DNA from: CAZUZS01 sp964624795
Lineage (GTDB): Bacteria > Calditrichota > Calditrichia > RBG-13-44-9
Assembly (NCBI GenBank): GCA_964624795.1
Contig: CAZUZS010000004.1
Span: 56,646-120,645 of the forward strand
DNA length: 64,000 bases
Reading direction: 5' to 3'
Positions 18,299 through 27,115 of the stretch are shown piece after piece; within the stretch, counting starts at the first letter, position 1; the number at the start of each line of letters is the position of its first letter. Below the pieces are notes generated by a model. The model searched no databases. It saw only the letters and a program-made list of their open reading frames with translations, and had not been told where the DNA came from. Both the position numbers and the translations under genes were made by a program.

Positions 18299-19408
18299 AT
18301 GGAAATCGATAAAATAGAGTCAGAAGCATCACAAAAAACGCCACTCCTGGGGCTTACCATTTCGCAAATTGAAGAAGCGCTCGCACCGCTGAAAGAGCCG
18401 GCATTCCGGGCCAGGCAGATCTATAAGTGGATCCACTACCACAACGTGGACTCATTTTCCGAGATGTCAAATATCCCCAAATCGCTGCGTGCCGAATTTG
18501 AGGAACGATTCGAGATCAAGACCCTGGAATTAGCGCAGCAGCAAATCGCACCGGACAGAACCGAAAAATATTTATGGAAACTGCCGGACAACCGATTTAT
18601 AGAAAGCGTCCTGATCCCCGAGGCACGCCGAAACACGGTTTGCATCTCTTCGCAGGTTGGGTGTTCCCTCGGCTGCAAATTCTGCGCAACTGGCTCCATG
18701 GGCCTTGTCCGGAACCTGACACCGGGCGAGATTCTGGAACAGGTGCTCCAAATCAAAAAGTTAAGCCAGCACCGGGTAACCAATGTGGTTTTTATGGGAA
18801 TGGGTGAACCCTTTATGAACTACTCCCGTTCCGTGCAGGCCAGCCGTATTCTGGGCGACCCGGAGGGCGCAGCGGTGGCGACCAGGCGCATCACATTTTC
18901 CACAAGCGGGGTCGTTCCCAAGATTTACCAATTTACCGATGACGCGATTCCATTTGGGTTGGCGATTTCTCTGCATGCTCCAAATCAGAAATTGCGGGAG
19001 CAGATTATGCCCATTGCTGCAAAATTTCCGCTGGATGAACTGATGGAAGGCGTCCGGTATTATATGCGGGCCAAAAAGCGGAACCGGGTCACATTTGAAT
19101 ATGTGTTGCTTCACGGCGTGAATGATTCATTGGCCGAAGCGAAACAGCTTATCAGCCTGCTGGCGCCTATCAGGTGCAAGCTGAACCTGATCCCCTGCAA
19201 CCAGAATTATTTAGGATACCTGCCGCCACCGCCCGATCACCTGGAAAAATTCGCATCGATTTTGATGGATGCCCCCTTTACGGTGACCGTGAGGAAGAAT
19301 CGCGGGGAGGAGATCACTGCCGCCTGCGGCCAGCTTGCCGTGGAAGTTCAGGAAAAAACGATTTTTATGAAGGAAAATAAAGCTGCTGTGCCAGACAGCG
19401 TTATTTGA
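18299..19408 (+). CDS. rlmN: 23S rRNA A2503 / tRNA A37 methyltransferase
   Basis: A 369-residue radical SAM enzyme that adds a methyl group to C2 of adenine in 23S rRNA and some tRNAs. The cluster motif CSLGCKFC holds C122, C126 and C129; C115 and the late cysteine in EEITAACGQL are the two catalytic cysteines of RlmN/Cfr mechanism. The N-terminal IYKWIHYHNVDSF region is typical. It stands alone on the plus strand between two minus-strand genes. Confidence 0.95.
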   Translation: MEIDKIESEASQKTPLLGLTISQIEEALAPLKEPAFRARQIYKWIHYHNVDSFSEMSNIPKSLRAEFEERFEIKTLELAQQQIAPDRTEKYLWKLPDNRFIESVLIPEARRNTVCISSQVGCSLGCKFCATGSMGLVRNLTPGEILEQVLQIKKLSQHRVTNVVFMGMGEPFMNYSRSVQASRILGDPEGAAVATRRITFSTSGVVPKIYQFTDDAIPFGLAISLHAPNQKLREQIMPIAAKFPLDELMEGVRYYMRAKKRNRVTFEYVLLHGVNDSLAEAKQLISLLAPIRCKLNLIPCNQNYLGYLPPPPDHLEKFASILMDAPFTVTVRKNRGEEITAACGQLAVEVQEKTIFMKENKAAVPDSVI

Positions 19409-19429
19409 TTTGGTAGTACACTTCCCGGC

Positions 19430-20341
19430 TTAAAACAACTTCTTCCTTTTGAGAAGGTACCTAATCAGCGCCCGGTCGAACGGCTCGTTGGTCATGATAT
19501 TCTGAAAATCAATGTGAAACTTCAGGCATTCGCGTTGCAGTGTGCCGTAGAATTCATCAACCAATCTGCGATATCGTTCCTGCAAAAAGAAAGGCTGCGT
19601 TTTCATTTTCTCGCCAGTTTCCATATCAACGAATGTCGCGTCATCTTTAAAATCGAAAAAGCGGTCGCTGGGATCGAGAATATTGAACACCAAAATTTCG
19701 TGATTGTAATGCCGAAAATGCTTTAGTCCCTGCAAAATTTTCTCCGGCTCTTCATAGAGAAATTCGGTGAGCAAGATTACCAGTCCGCGGCGTTTAATCT
19801 TCTCCGCCATGGTGTGGAGTGTTTCACTTATCACCGTCCTGCGCTGCTCCAACTTTATGTCGGAAAGGTCCTTGAGAACAAAACTCAGATAGCTGGGCGT
19901 CGATTTGGGCGGCAGGAACCGGTGAATCTTATCCGAGAAAGTGACCAGCCCAACCGCATCGCGCTGCTTAATGAATAGGTACGAAAACGCGGCCGCCAGG
20001 TAAGTCGCATACTGGATTTTGCTGATTTTTTTGCTGGCATATCCCATTGAACCGGAAATGTCCAGGAGAATATATGCTTTAAGATTCGTTTCCTCTTCGT
20101 ACTGCTTGATGTAGAAGCGGTTGGTTCGCCCATAAACCTTCCAGTCGATATCGCGGATATTGTCTCCCGGCATGTATTGGCGATGTTCACTGAACTCAAC
20201 GCTGAAACCGTGATATGGACTTTTGTGCAGGCCAACCAAAAAGCCTTCCACAATCATCCGGGCAATCAATTCCAGATTCTTTATGCTGGAAACAAATTCC
20301 GGCCTTAGATATTGCTGGATGTTCTGTGCGTCATTTTTCAT
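19430..20341 (-). CDS. DUF58 domain protein
   Basis: A 303-residue protein of the DUF58 family, which has a VWA-like fold. Signatures are GFSVEFSEHRQYMPGDNIRDIDWKVYGR and the MIDAS-like DISGSMGY. Family members are usually encoded with MoxR ATPases and act in an unknown envelope or metal-insertion process; no moxR gene is adjacent here. It converges with rlmN (21-base gap) and diverges from trxB. Confidence 0.85.
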   Translation of the reverse strand: MKNDAQNIQQYLRPEFVSSIKNLELIARMIVEGFLVGLHKSPYHGFSVEFSEHRQYMPGDNIRDIDWKVYGRTNRFYIKQYEEETNLKAYILLDISGSMGYASKKISKIQYATYLAAAFSYLFIKQRDAVGLVTFSDKIHRFLPPKSTPSYLSFVLKDLSDIKLEQRRTVISETLHTMAEKIKRRGLVILLTEFLYEEPEKILQGLKHFRHYNHEILVFNILDPSDRFFDFKDDATFVDMETGEKMKTQPFFLQERYRRLVDEFYGTLQRECLKFHIDFQNIMTNEPFDRALIRYLLKRKKLF

Positions 20342-20496
20342 AATTCTCTACTTTAAGATCGACCAACTTTTTATATTTGCTAAAGTAAGGAATTAATCCG
20401 GAGAGCCAAAACAAAATTTAACAGAGCCTGTAACTAAATTTATTCAGCATTCATCAAATAGCCGACTTTATGAAATATAAACATGGAGATGAAAAA

Positions 20497-21465
20497 ATGG
20501 CAGAGACCAAACACCACAAAGTCATTATAATCGGTTCGGGTGCCGCCGGCCTGACCGCCGCACTTTATACATCGCGTGCGAATCTTGATCCACTGGTTAT
20601 CCAGGGTATTCAACCAGGCGGACAATTGACCATCACCACCGAAGTGGAAAATTTTCCGGGGTTTCCACAGGGAATACAGGGACCGGAATTAATGGACAAC
20701 ATGCACAAGCAGGCCGAGAAATTTGGCACCAAGTTCCTGTATGGAACTGTAACAAAAATTAATATGAAAAAAAGGCCGTTTGAGTTGGAAGTGGAAGGGA
20801 AAAACCTGACTTGTGATGCCTTGATCGTTGCTTCCGGGGCAACGGCGCGCTGGCTGAATATTGAATCGGAACAAAAGTTGATGGGCCACGGTGTCTCTGC
20901 TTGCGCTACTTGCGATGGCTTTTTCTTTAAGGATCGGGAGATTGTGGTCATCGGCGGCGGCGATTCCGCAATGGAAGAAGCCACCTTTCTAACCAAGTTC
21001 GCTTCGAAAGTTACCGTTGTTCACCGCCGGGACGAACTTCGCGCTTCTCCCATCATGCAGGAAAAGGCTTTTAAAAATCCGAAGATTGACTTTCTCTGGA
21101 ACAAACAGGTCGTTGAGGTGCTGGGTGAACCGGATACCGGCGTGAAGGGTGTGCGGATGAAAGACACCGCGACCGGCGAAGAAAGCACCCTCGAGTGCCA
21201 GGGAGTATTTTTGGCCATTGGGCATGTGCCGAATACCGAGATCTTCAAAGGCCAGCTCGATATGGATGACAAGGGCTATCTCATTACGGAAGGGAAAACC
21301 ACAAAAACCAACATCCCCGGTGTTTTCGCCGCCGGCGATGTGCAGGACACGATTTACCGGCAGGCAATCACTGCGGCCGGGTCGGGATGCATGTCAGCTT
21401 TGAACGTTCAGGACTACCTGGAAGAGATGGAATTCGCCGAGGCGAAAGAATTTGAAGAGGCTTAA
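20497..21465 (+). CDS. trxB: Thioredoxin-disulfide reductase
   Basis: A 322-residue low-Mr flavoprotein that reduces thioredoxin with NADPH. FAD-binding GSGAAGLTAALY is near residue 13, the redox motif CATC is at 136-139, and VIGGGDSAMEEA is the NADPH-binding turn; GVFAAGDVQD closes the FAD domain. ATG at 20497 is preceded by GGAGA at good spacing; an upstream ATG nine codons earlier has no ribosome site. A strong terminator follows. Convergent with the selenoprotein gene below, another likely thiol redox protein. Confidence 0.95.
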   Translation: MAETKHHKVIIIGSGAAGLTAALYTSRANLDPLVIQGIQPGGQLTITTEVENFPGFPQGIQGPELMDNMHKQAEKFGTKFLYGTVTKINMKKRPFELEVEGKNLTCDALIVASGATARWLNIESEQKLMGHGVSACATCDGFFFKDREIVVIGGGDSAMEEATFLTKFASKVTVVHRRDELRASPIMQEKAFKNPKIDFLWNKQVVEVLGEPDTGVKGVRMKDTATGEESTLECQGVFLAIGHVPNTEIFKGQLDMDDKGYLITEGKTTKTNIPGVFAAGDVQDTIYRQAITAAGSGCMSALNVQDYLEEMEFAEAKEFEEA

Positions 21466-21481
21466 AATAAGGAACCTTTGG

Positions 21482-21512
21482 ACGGCCGCCTATTTTGCGG
21501 CCGTTTTTTTTT
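21482..21512 (+). terminator. Rho-independent terminator after trxB
   Basis: An 8-bp perfect stem (ACGGCCGC at 21482-21489 with GCGGCCGT at 21497-21504) followed by nine T, 16 bases past the trxB stop. Confidence 0.9.
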
Positions 21513-21515
21513 ATC

Positions 21516-21743
21516 TTACTCTTCCTTCAAAAGATTAATAATTTCATCATTTTGTGGAAACCGGTACTCTTTCTTTTTTGAAAAAATCAATTTTCCATCC
21601 ACTTCTACTTCAAACACTCCGCCACGGGATCGGACAAGTTTCGACTTGATGCCAATTTCTTTTTCGATTGCCTCTGCCAACCTGGCAGCGCGGGGCAGAT
21701 AATTTCATTCGGCACAATATTCTATGGATATATTCTTCGCCAT
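21516..21743 (-). CDS. SelW-like (Rdx family) selenoprotein, in-frame UGA
   Basis: A 75-residue protein if the UGA at 21705-21707 is read as selenocysteine (U13). It begins MAKNISIEYCAE, then U, then NYLPRAARLAEAIEKEIG, and goes on with RSRGGVFEVEVDGKLIFSKKK and RFPQNDEI to a TAA stop. This is the Rdx/SelW thioredoxin-like fold, and CAEU is the CxxC/CxxU redox motif with Sec in the usual second position. AGGAGG lies six bases before the ATG. If UGA were a stop, the product would be 12 residues and the well-conserved rest would have no start. A SECIS-like hairpin follows the UGA. Probable role: a small thiol/selenol redox protein. No sel genes are in the window. Confidence 0.85.
21674..21688 (-). 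promoter_or_regulatory. Candidate bacterial SECIS hairpin
   Basis: On the minus strand CTGCC-AGGTT-GGCAG forms a perfect 5-bp stem with an AGGUU apical loop (a sixth A-U pair is possible), 16 bases after the UGA codon. A lower UGCC/GGCA pairing could extend it. The distance and the GG in the apical loop agree with bacterial SelB-binding elements, which lie within the coding region directly after UGA. Confidence 0.7.
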
Positions 21744-21950
21744 GAAGCCCTCCTTTGATTTCAAATTCGACAGGAATTATACGCCCATACGTTAAATAGC
21801 TCTCTAACCGGCAACTATTACCATTAATCAAAACGTACGTTTGATCCCATCGAGCATGAAGCCGGCAAGCACGCTGTGACCAGATATCTGAGAACAAACC
21901 CGGACCATTGACAAAGCACCGGAGAACCCCAAATTCAGGAATGGTCCGAA

Positions 21951-22190
21951 TCAGGCTTTCACATCTGCCGCCAGCCCCTTTGTCCGAATTTGGTAAACAA
22001 ATTTCTTGATTCCCAGGTAGCCCAAGAGCCAGGAAATCAGCGTGATCGCTACATAAATCAATATGTTGAGCGTGTCCTGCGGATTGAGCGGCCACCATGG
22101 AATGATGGTGATCAACCAGTTCCATATAGTGGGGAACGCAAAATAAATTGCAATTTGTAAAAGCTGAATGATGATTTCGCGCAAGCTCAT
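21951..22190 (-). CDS. Small two-helix membrane protein, unknown
   Basis: A 79-residue protein I do not recognise. It has two hydrophobic segments (about 7-28 and 40-60) with several tryptophans (FPTIWNWLITIIPWWP), joined by a short polar loop, and a basic C-terminal end (KKFVYQIRTKG). Such proteins are often envelope subunits. It lies alone; the 207 bases between it and the selenoprotein gene show nothing clear. Confidence 0.55.
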   Translation of the reverse strand: MSLREIIIQLLQIAIYFAFPTIWNWLITIIPWWPLNPQDTLNILIYVAITLISWLLGYLGIKKFVYQIRTKGLAADVKA

Positions 22191-22355
22191 ACTGCCTCCA
22201 TCATTTGTTCACTAAAAATATAGAATGATGAAATTAATTTTACAAATGAATTTAACGCTTTAGTAGTTTAGCGCCGGTTCCCGATATTATCCCGGCCCGT
22301 TCTGCCCCGGCATAAAAGAATCTTTATCTTCTCCTCCCCGGTTAAGCACATTTTC

Positions 22356-23360
22356 TCAATTACCGGTTGTCGATTGCGCGCCGCGAAATACGCCTCCCCC
22401 TGCGGTTCCTGCAAAGATTTTACCAGAACTGTTTGCTGCAATTGAGGTTATGGTCAAATTATTCAGTCCGGAATTGATCTGTTTCCACAAGGCGCCACGG
22501 TTCGTGCTGTAAAAGACACCGTCCCCGTTTGTGCCGGCATAAATTATGTCAACTGAATTTATCAGCAAAGTTGTCACATAAGGATAGGACAGCCCCTCGT
22601 TTTTTTGCGTCCAGGTTGTTCCCCCATCGGTTGTAACAAGGATTCCGCTGCCGAAAGCACTGACGTAAAAAACTCCTTCGGAGTCCATTCCCATTGCGGG
22701 AATTGCGATGTCAGCCAGCGGCTGGGGTAATGACAACCATGTTATGCCGTTGTCATTCGACCGATAAATTCCGTTTTTGGCCGTACCAGCAAAAACCCGA
22801 CCGTCAATTGCGGCAAAGAGTGACAGAACAATCCGTTGGCTCAATATCGGACCACTCCATGTGCTCCCATTGTCCCATGAATAAAACAAGCCGTCGTTGG
22901 CTCCAGCAAAGATTCTGCCGGCCGAATTAGCCGTCAGTGCAAGAATCGAGCGGTCCGTCAGTCCCACGACGTCCCAGTCGGCATTTATGTCTGTAGATCG
23001 AAAAATCCCCTTATTGGTGCCGGCAAAAAAACTGCCGTTTGGCCGGCGTGTAATGCACCAGACGAGAGAATCAGTCAATCTCGTCCGCTGCCAGGTGTTC
23101 CCTTCATCCAACGAGTAAAATATTCCATCGTTGGTTGCTGCGATTACCTGGTCCAGCGAATCTATATACAGTGAGTTGACAAAACTACTTTCACCTGCCA
23201 GACTGCCAGTCGCCTCCCAATCGGTTGTAATAACAGGATTACCATTGCTGGGATTGGTTCTGGGTTGCGTTGCCTGCCTTTTTGAACAGCCAATGGAGGT
23301 CATCTGAATAATAAGAAACAGCCCCAAGAAGACAGTCCTAAGGAAAATTTTTTGCGACAT
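22356..23360 (-). CDS. Lipoprotein with BNR/Ycf48-like repeats
   Basis: A 334-residue exported protein with a signal peptide and a lipobox ending SIGC at about residue 25. The rest is a beta-propeller of seven or so repeats, each with an Asp-box type turn (SLDEGNTW, SWDNGSTW, SNDNGITW, TTDGGTTW, STNRGALW) alternating with AGTN/AGTANGI-type strands. Such BNR or Ycf48-like propellers are found in many secreted proteins of this group; no enzyme motif is seen. Function unknown. It is preceded by a 459-base gap. Confidence 0.75.
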   Translation of the reverse strand: MSQKIFLRTVFLGLFLIIQMTSIGCSKRQATQPRTNPSNGNPVITTDWEATGSLAGESSFVNSLYIDSLDQVIAATNDGIFYSLDEGNTWQRTRLTDSLVWCITRRPNGSFFAGTNKGIFRSTDINADWDVVGLTDRSILALTANSAGRIFAGANDGLFYSWDNGSTWSGPILSQRIVLSLFAAIDGRVFAGTAKNGIYRSNDNGITWLSLPQPLADIAIPAMGMDSEGVFYVSAFGSGILVTTDGGTTWTQKNEGLSYPYVTTLLINSVDIIYAGTNGDGVFYSTNRGALWKQINSGLNNLTITSIAANSSGKIFAGTAGGGVFRGAQSTTGN

Positions 23361-23819
23361 ACATTGAACCTTTCACTCTTAAACAACCAATTATGCGTGA
23401 ATTGCCCACAATTTAAGAAATAAAATCCCGATCTCAAAATTATAGTAAAGGAATGGCCGTTTAAACTTGTCGTTTCATCCGGCGCATGGAAACAACCAGA
23501 TTTTGTAAAGACTGTTTTTCCATGACTTCGAACTTATGACGCCAGATTCAGTAGTTTAGCTAAGCAAAATCGGCAATTTCCGGCGGAATTTCCCCCAAGT
23601 CATGAACGTCTTGTAATAGTATGCCGGATTGGTTATATTAAAAAGGGTTATAGATGATAATCTATAACCAGCGATTAAAAGAGGGCGCAATATCAGTTTT
23701 ACATTCGTTTCTGTCTCCCCTGTTTGTCCAGGTCGAAAAAAGCGCACATTCAGGCGGATCGTATCATTCCCGACAAATTAAGTATTGTTTAAATTAATTA
23801 AATAAATAGGAGAAATCAT
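23361..23819. other. Intergenic region with one hairpin
   Basis: No gene is supported. The only structure is a perfect 10-bp hairpin with a GATA/TATC tetraloop at 23646-23669; on the minus strand it is followed by CTTTTT and would read as a terminator or attenuator in front of the BNR lipoprotein gene. The hflK ribosome site AGGAG lies at 23808-23812. Confidence 0.5.
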
Positions 23820-24803
23820 ATGCAGGAAAACATGCCATTCGATCTTAACCAGTTTCGCCCACCAAACCTCAATCCCAGAACAATCCGGTGGATTGCGGTG
23901 GGCATCCTGGCCGTGATTCTGCTCTACACTTCAATTTACACGGTTGAACCGGAGGAGGTGGGCGTCATTCTCCGATTCGGAAAATATACGCGGACAGTGG
24001 ATCCCGGACTGAACTTTATACTTCCATTCGGGATTGAGACGCTTCAAAAGGTGCCGGTGGAACGGCAGCTCAAGGAGGAATTCGGATTCCGGACCCTCGA
24101 GGCGGGTGTAAGCACCAAATATTCCACCCGCAGCTATCAGGATGAATCGCTCATGCTTACCGGCGATCTCAATGCCGCCGAAGTAGAATGGATCGTGCAG
24201 TACCGCATCGCCGATCCATATAAATTTTTATTCAAGGTCAGGAATACGGTTCAGACCTTCCGGGATATGAACGAGGCCGTGATGCGGGAAGTTGTTGGCG
24301 ACCGCAGCGTGAATGAAGTGCTCACCATCGGCCGAGTGGAAATAGGCAATACCGTCACAGTCAAACTGCAGGAATTAGCAGACCAGTATGATACCGGCAT
24401 TAAAGTGGACCAGGTGGTTCTGCAGGATGTGAATCCGCCCGACGAGGTGAAACCGGCATTTAACGAAGTAAACGAAGCGCAGCAGGAACGGGAAAAATTA
24501 ATCAACCAGGCGCGCTCCGAATACAATAAGGTTATTCCCAAAGCGCGCGGCGAGGCCGACCGCACCATCGAAGAAGCAAAGGGGTATGCCCTAAAAAGAG
24601 TGAATGAGGCAAAGGGTGATGCTGCTAAATTCAACTCAATTTACAGGGAATACGTGAAGGCCCCGGAGGTAACCCGGCAGCGAATCTACCTGGAAACCAT
24701 GAACGATGTGCTCTCCAAAGTTGGACGAAAATTAATCACGGATGAAAACAGCGCCGGAATATTGCCGCTATTTAATCTGGAGAAAGGAGGGCTGGAGAAA
24801 TGA
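23820..24803 (+). CDS. hflK: HflK, FtsH-associated SPFH protein
   Basis: A 327-residue stomatin/prohibitin-family protein, with a short N-terminal tail, one membrane helix (about 24-42) and the SPFH domain starting EPEEVGVILRFGKYTRTVDPGLN. The coiled-coil region AQQEREKLINQARSEYNKVIPKARGEADRTIEEAKG is typical of HflK. With HflC it forms a periplasmic-facing cage around the FtsH protease. AGGAG precedes the ATG. It overlaps hflC by ATGA. Confidence 0.9.
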   Translation: MQENMPFDLNQFRPPNLNPRTIRWIAVGILAVILLYTSIYTVEPEEVGVILRFGKYTRTVDPGLNFILPFGIETLQKVPVERQLKEEFGFRTLEAGVSTKYSTRSYQDESLMLTGDLNAAEVEWIVQYRIADPYKFLFKVRNTVQTFRDMNEAVMREVVGDRSVNEVLTIGRVEIGNTVTVKLQELADQYDTGIKVDQVVLQDVNPPDEVKPAFNEVNEAQQEREKLINQARSEYNKVIPKARGEADRTIEEAKGYALKRVNEAKGDAAKFNSIYREYVKAPEVTRQRIYLETMNDVLSKVGRKLITDENSAGILPLFNLEKGGLEK

Positions 24804-25753
24804 TTAAACCTAAATATATTGTTATCGGAATAGCATCTTTGATAGTTTTTATTCTCGTCGTAGCCTCAGCTTATGTTGTGAATGAAAAAGAACAGGTCAT
24901 CATCACACAATTTGGCAAACCGGTAGGCAATCCTGTAATCAATTCCGGTATTCATTTTAAAATTCCGATCATTCAGGATGTGAACCGTTTTGACAAACGG
25001 TTCCTGGAATGGGACGGCTCTCCCAACCAGATACCCACCAAGGATAAACGTTTTATCTGGGTAGACACCTACGCACGTTGGCGGATTACCGATCCATTGC
25101 TCTTCTTCCAGCGTCTTCGGGATGAGCGGGGAGCTCAATCGCGGTTAGATGATATTTTGGATGGGGAAACCCGCAATGCGGTTGCCAGCCACGATCTGGT
25201 GGAAATCATACGCACCACAAACCGCGATATTCAGGTGGATGAAGTTCTGGAAGAAGTGATGGAATCCGATCTGGACATTAAAATTAAGTACGGCCGGGAC
25301 AAGATAACCAAAATGATAATTGAAGCCGCTTCACCCCGCCTGGAGGAACTTGGTATTGAGCTGCTCGATCTAAGGTTCAAAAGGATCAATTATGTGGACG
25401 AAGTGCAGCAAAAGATTTTTGAGAGAATGATTGCAGAACGCAAGCGAATTGCGGACAAATACCGCTCGGAAGGACAGGGAGAAGCCTCCAAAATTTTGGG
25501 AAATAAAGAGCGCGATTTGAACCAGATTGAATCCGAAGCCTACAAAACCGCCCAGGAGATTATGGGCAAGGCAGACGGCGAGGCAACAACCATTTATGCC
25601 AAAGCCTATAATCAAAGCGAATCGGCCAGGGAGTTTTACCGGTTCCTGAAGACCATGGAAACCTACAAGACAACGCTCTCGGATAAAGACTGGCTAATCC
25701 TCTCCACCGAGGGCGATTTCTTCAAATTCTTGCAAAAACAGACGGGCAAATGA
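24800..25753 (+). CDS. hflC: HflC, FtsH-associated SPFH protein
   Basis: A 317-residue partner of HflK. It has an N-terminal membrane helix (about 6-28), the SPFH start VNEKEQVIITQFGKPVGNPVINSGIHFKIP, and the conserved RFKRINYVDEVQQKIFERMIAERKRIADKYRSEGQGEA helix. The C-terminus (WLILSTEGDFFKFL) is as in HflC. It is coupled to hflK by ATGA and followed by two terminators. Confidence 0.92.
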   Translation: MIKPKYIVIGIASLIVFILVVASAYVVNEKEQVIITQFGKPVGNPVINSGIHFKIPIIQDVNRFDKRFLEWDGSPNQIPTKDKRFIWVDTYARWRITDPLLFFQRLRDERGAQSRLDDILDGETRNAVASHDLVEIIRTTNRDIQVDEVLEEVMESDLDIKIKYGRDKITKMIIEAASPRLEELGIELLDLRFKRINYVDEVQQKIFERMIAERKRIADKYRSEGQGEASKILGNKERDLNQIESEAYKTAQEIMGKADGEATTIYAKAYNQSESAREFYRFLKTMETYKTTLSDKDWLILSTEGDFFKFLQKQTGK

Positions 25754-25757
25754 TACT

Positions 25758-25792
25758 AAAAATGCCCGGAACATTTTATCCCGGGCATTTTT
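25758..25792 (+). terminator. First terminator after hflC
   Basis: An 11-bp stem AAAATGCCCGG/CCGGGCATTTT (25759-25769 with 25781-25791) ending in a T run, six bases past the hflC stop. It could work in both directions. Confidence 0.9.
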
Positions 25793-25813
25793 CCAAAATT
25801 ACGAAATCAAAAC

Positions 25814-25844
25814 AATCCAGTGTTTTAGGGCACTGGATTTTTTT
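25814..25844 (+). terminator. Second terminator, between hflC and the OsmC gene
   Basis: A 9-bp stem AATCCAGTG/CACTGGATT (25814-25822 with 25831-25839) followed by seven T. It lies 22 bases from the end of the convergent OsmC gene and may serve both. Confidence 0.85.
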
Positions 25845-25866
25845 ATCTGCGAAATCTCCCAATGAA

Positions 25867-26280
25867 CTATTCCGCTAATTCTGCCTCCGCCATTTTGGTG
25901 TAAACATCGAATTGAGGCGGCTGCTCGAAATGTTTTTTCACCGCGCACTGGTTGGCCGAGCGCACCAGCGCATCATAATATTTTTCCGGGAATTCGGGCG
26001 GCACCTGGATTTCGAGATCCACTTTTCCCACCATCCCTGTGAACGGATTGCTGTGCATGCGCTGGACAATCCTGATTCCGTCAGTGGGAAGACCGCGCTG
26101 CTTGCAGAATCCCAAAACATAAATTCCGGCACAAGTGCCAATTGATGCTAAAAACACTGCAAAGGGCGTCGGGGCCGATCCTGGCATTCCGTTCATCCCC
26201 GGCTGATCGGTCTTTACCGAATAGGGTCCGAAATTTGCGTCAACCTTCAAGCCGCCGGGAAAATCAATTGTCATTTCCAT
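25867..26280 (-). CDS. OsmC-family peroxiredoxin-like protein
   Basis: A 137-residue OsmC/Ohr superfamily protein. It begins with a short beta strand region, then PTPFAVFLASIGTCAGIYVLGFCKQRGL with the first redox cysteine in GTC, and has the second in SANQCAVKKHF. OsmC proteins reduce organic hydroperoxides with these two cysteines. It lies just left of the duplicated ligase segment and marks the undisturbed left flank of the island. Confidence 0.85.
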   Translation of the reverse strand: MEMTIDFPGGLKVDANFGPYSVKTDQPGMNGMPGSAPTPFAVFLASIGTCAGIYVLGFCKQRGLPTDGIRIVQRMHSNPFTGMVGKVDLEIQVPPEFPEKYYDALVRSANQCAVKKHFEQPPQFDVYTKMAEAELAE

Positions 26281-26340
26281 AAGAAACCTCGTATTTTTTT
26301 CTTTAGTTCACTCAGTTGTTTAATACAGGTAAATAGATGA

Positions 26341-26769
26341 TCAGGCCGGAGAAAAAGTTACAGGATTGTTGAAAAATGCGAGAGCCGTCCTTTAGAACGG
26401 AATCTTCAGCACCACACGAAAAATATCATCAGGCGGATCATTTCTTGCAATGATGGTTATTCCATTTAACATGAATTCCAGAGGCTGCCAACCGGTTTTA
26501 TTTTCGTCCAGAAATGCGGAAAGTTCATATTTGCTGCTGAACTGTCCGACACTGAGATGCGGAGTAAACCCATTTCCGAATTTTCGGGTATCGTCACATT
26601 CCGGGACTATTTTCCACAGCTCGTTTTGCAGCTGTTTTATCTCCTCATCTGGCTCAGGTTTGAGCCAGAGGGTGAAGCGATTCTTTCCATGCCGGAAAAA
26701 GCGAAATTCATTCAGGCAGATTTTAAATGGCGAAAATTTGCTGCACACCTCCTGAAATTGCGGCACCAG
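26341..26769. repeat. Left copy of a 429-bp direct repeat
   Basis: Read side by side, every base of 26341-26769 equals 43610-44038, offset 17269. The left edge is sharp (base 26340 differs). At the right edge identity falls to about 36 of 43 bases (26770-26812) and then stops. The repeat covers the last three-quarters of the ligase gene and 51 bases beyond its stop. Confidence 0.97.
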
Positions 26770-26812
26770 TGATGCAAACTCGGACTGGGGCAAGAACGGG
26801 TACAGTAAATTA
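26392..26812 (-). pseudogene. 5'-truncated 2'-5' RNA ligase-like gene
   Basis: Same frame as the intact copy at 43661-44200, from the stop back to LLYPFLPQSEFASLVPQF, after which similarity ends. The first 40 or so codons are gone, including the first His motif (PHIN) of the 2H phosphoesterase fold; only the second, PHLSVGQF, remains. Differences from the intact copy are confined to the 5' end (26770-26812). It could still give a protein from a TTG codon but would lack half of the active site. Confidence 0.85.
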
Positions 26813-26819
26813 CTGTAGT

Positions 26820-27056
26820 AATTGATGGTTCCCTAAATTCCATCAATGCAACGCGAATTGCACTAAATTGATTATTTCCCTTTTGGATCATTATAGTTTT
26901 TATTTCATTCTCAAGTTTTAGAACCGGTTCGTTCCATTGAGGCATGGGTGAACCGTAAGCAACAATAATCAAACCATATTTTTCTTGAGCATAAACAATA
27001 ATGGATAATAAGAAAAGTAAAACAGCCATCAGTGTAATCATTTGCAGCCTTTTCAT
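26820..27056 (-). pseudogene. Truncated CbiX-like exported protein
   Basis: About 79 codons with a signal peptide (MKRLQMITLMAVLLFLLSII) followed by EKYGLIIVAYGSPMPQWNEPV and FSAIRVALMEFREPSI, the N-terminal part of a sirohydrochlorin cobaltochelatase (CbiX)-like domain of the secreted type. Just after EPSI the reading frame runs into the ligase fragment out of frame. Normal relatives are several hundred residues. It is a break point of the island's left end. Assignment rests on a few motifs. Confidence 0.6.
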
Positions 27057-27115
27057 TCCATAATGTCCTCATTTATTATTTTAACTGTGATTATTCCTTC
27101 GCTCCGCATAAATAA

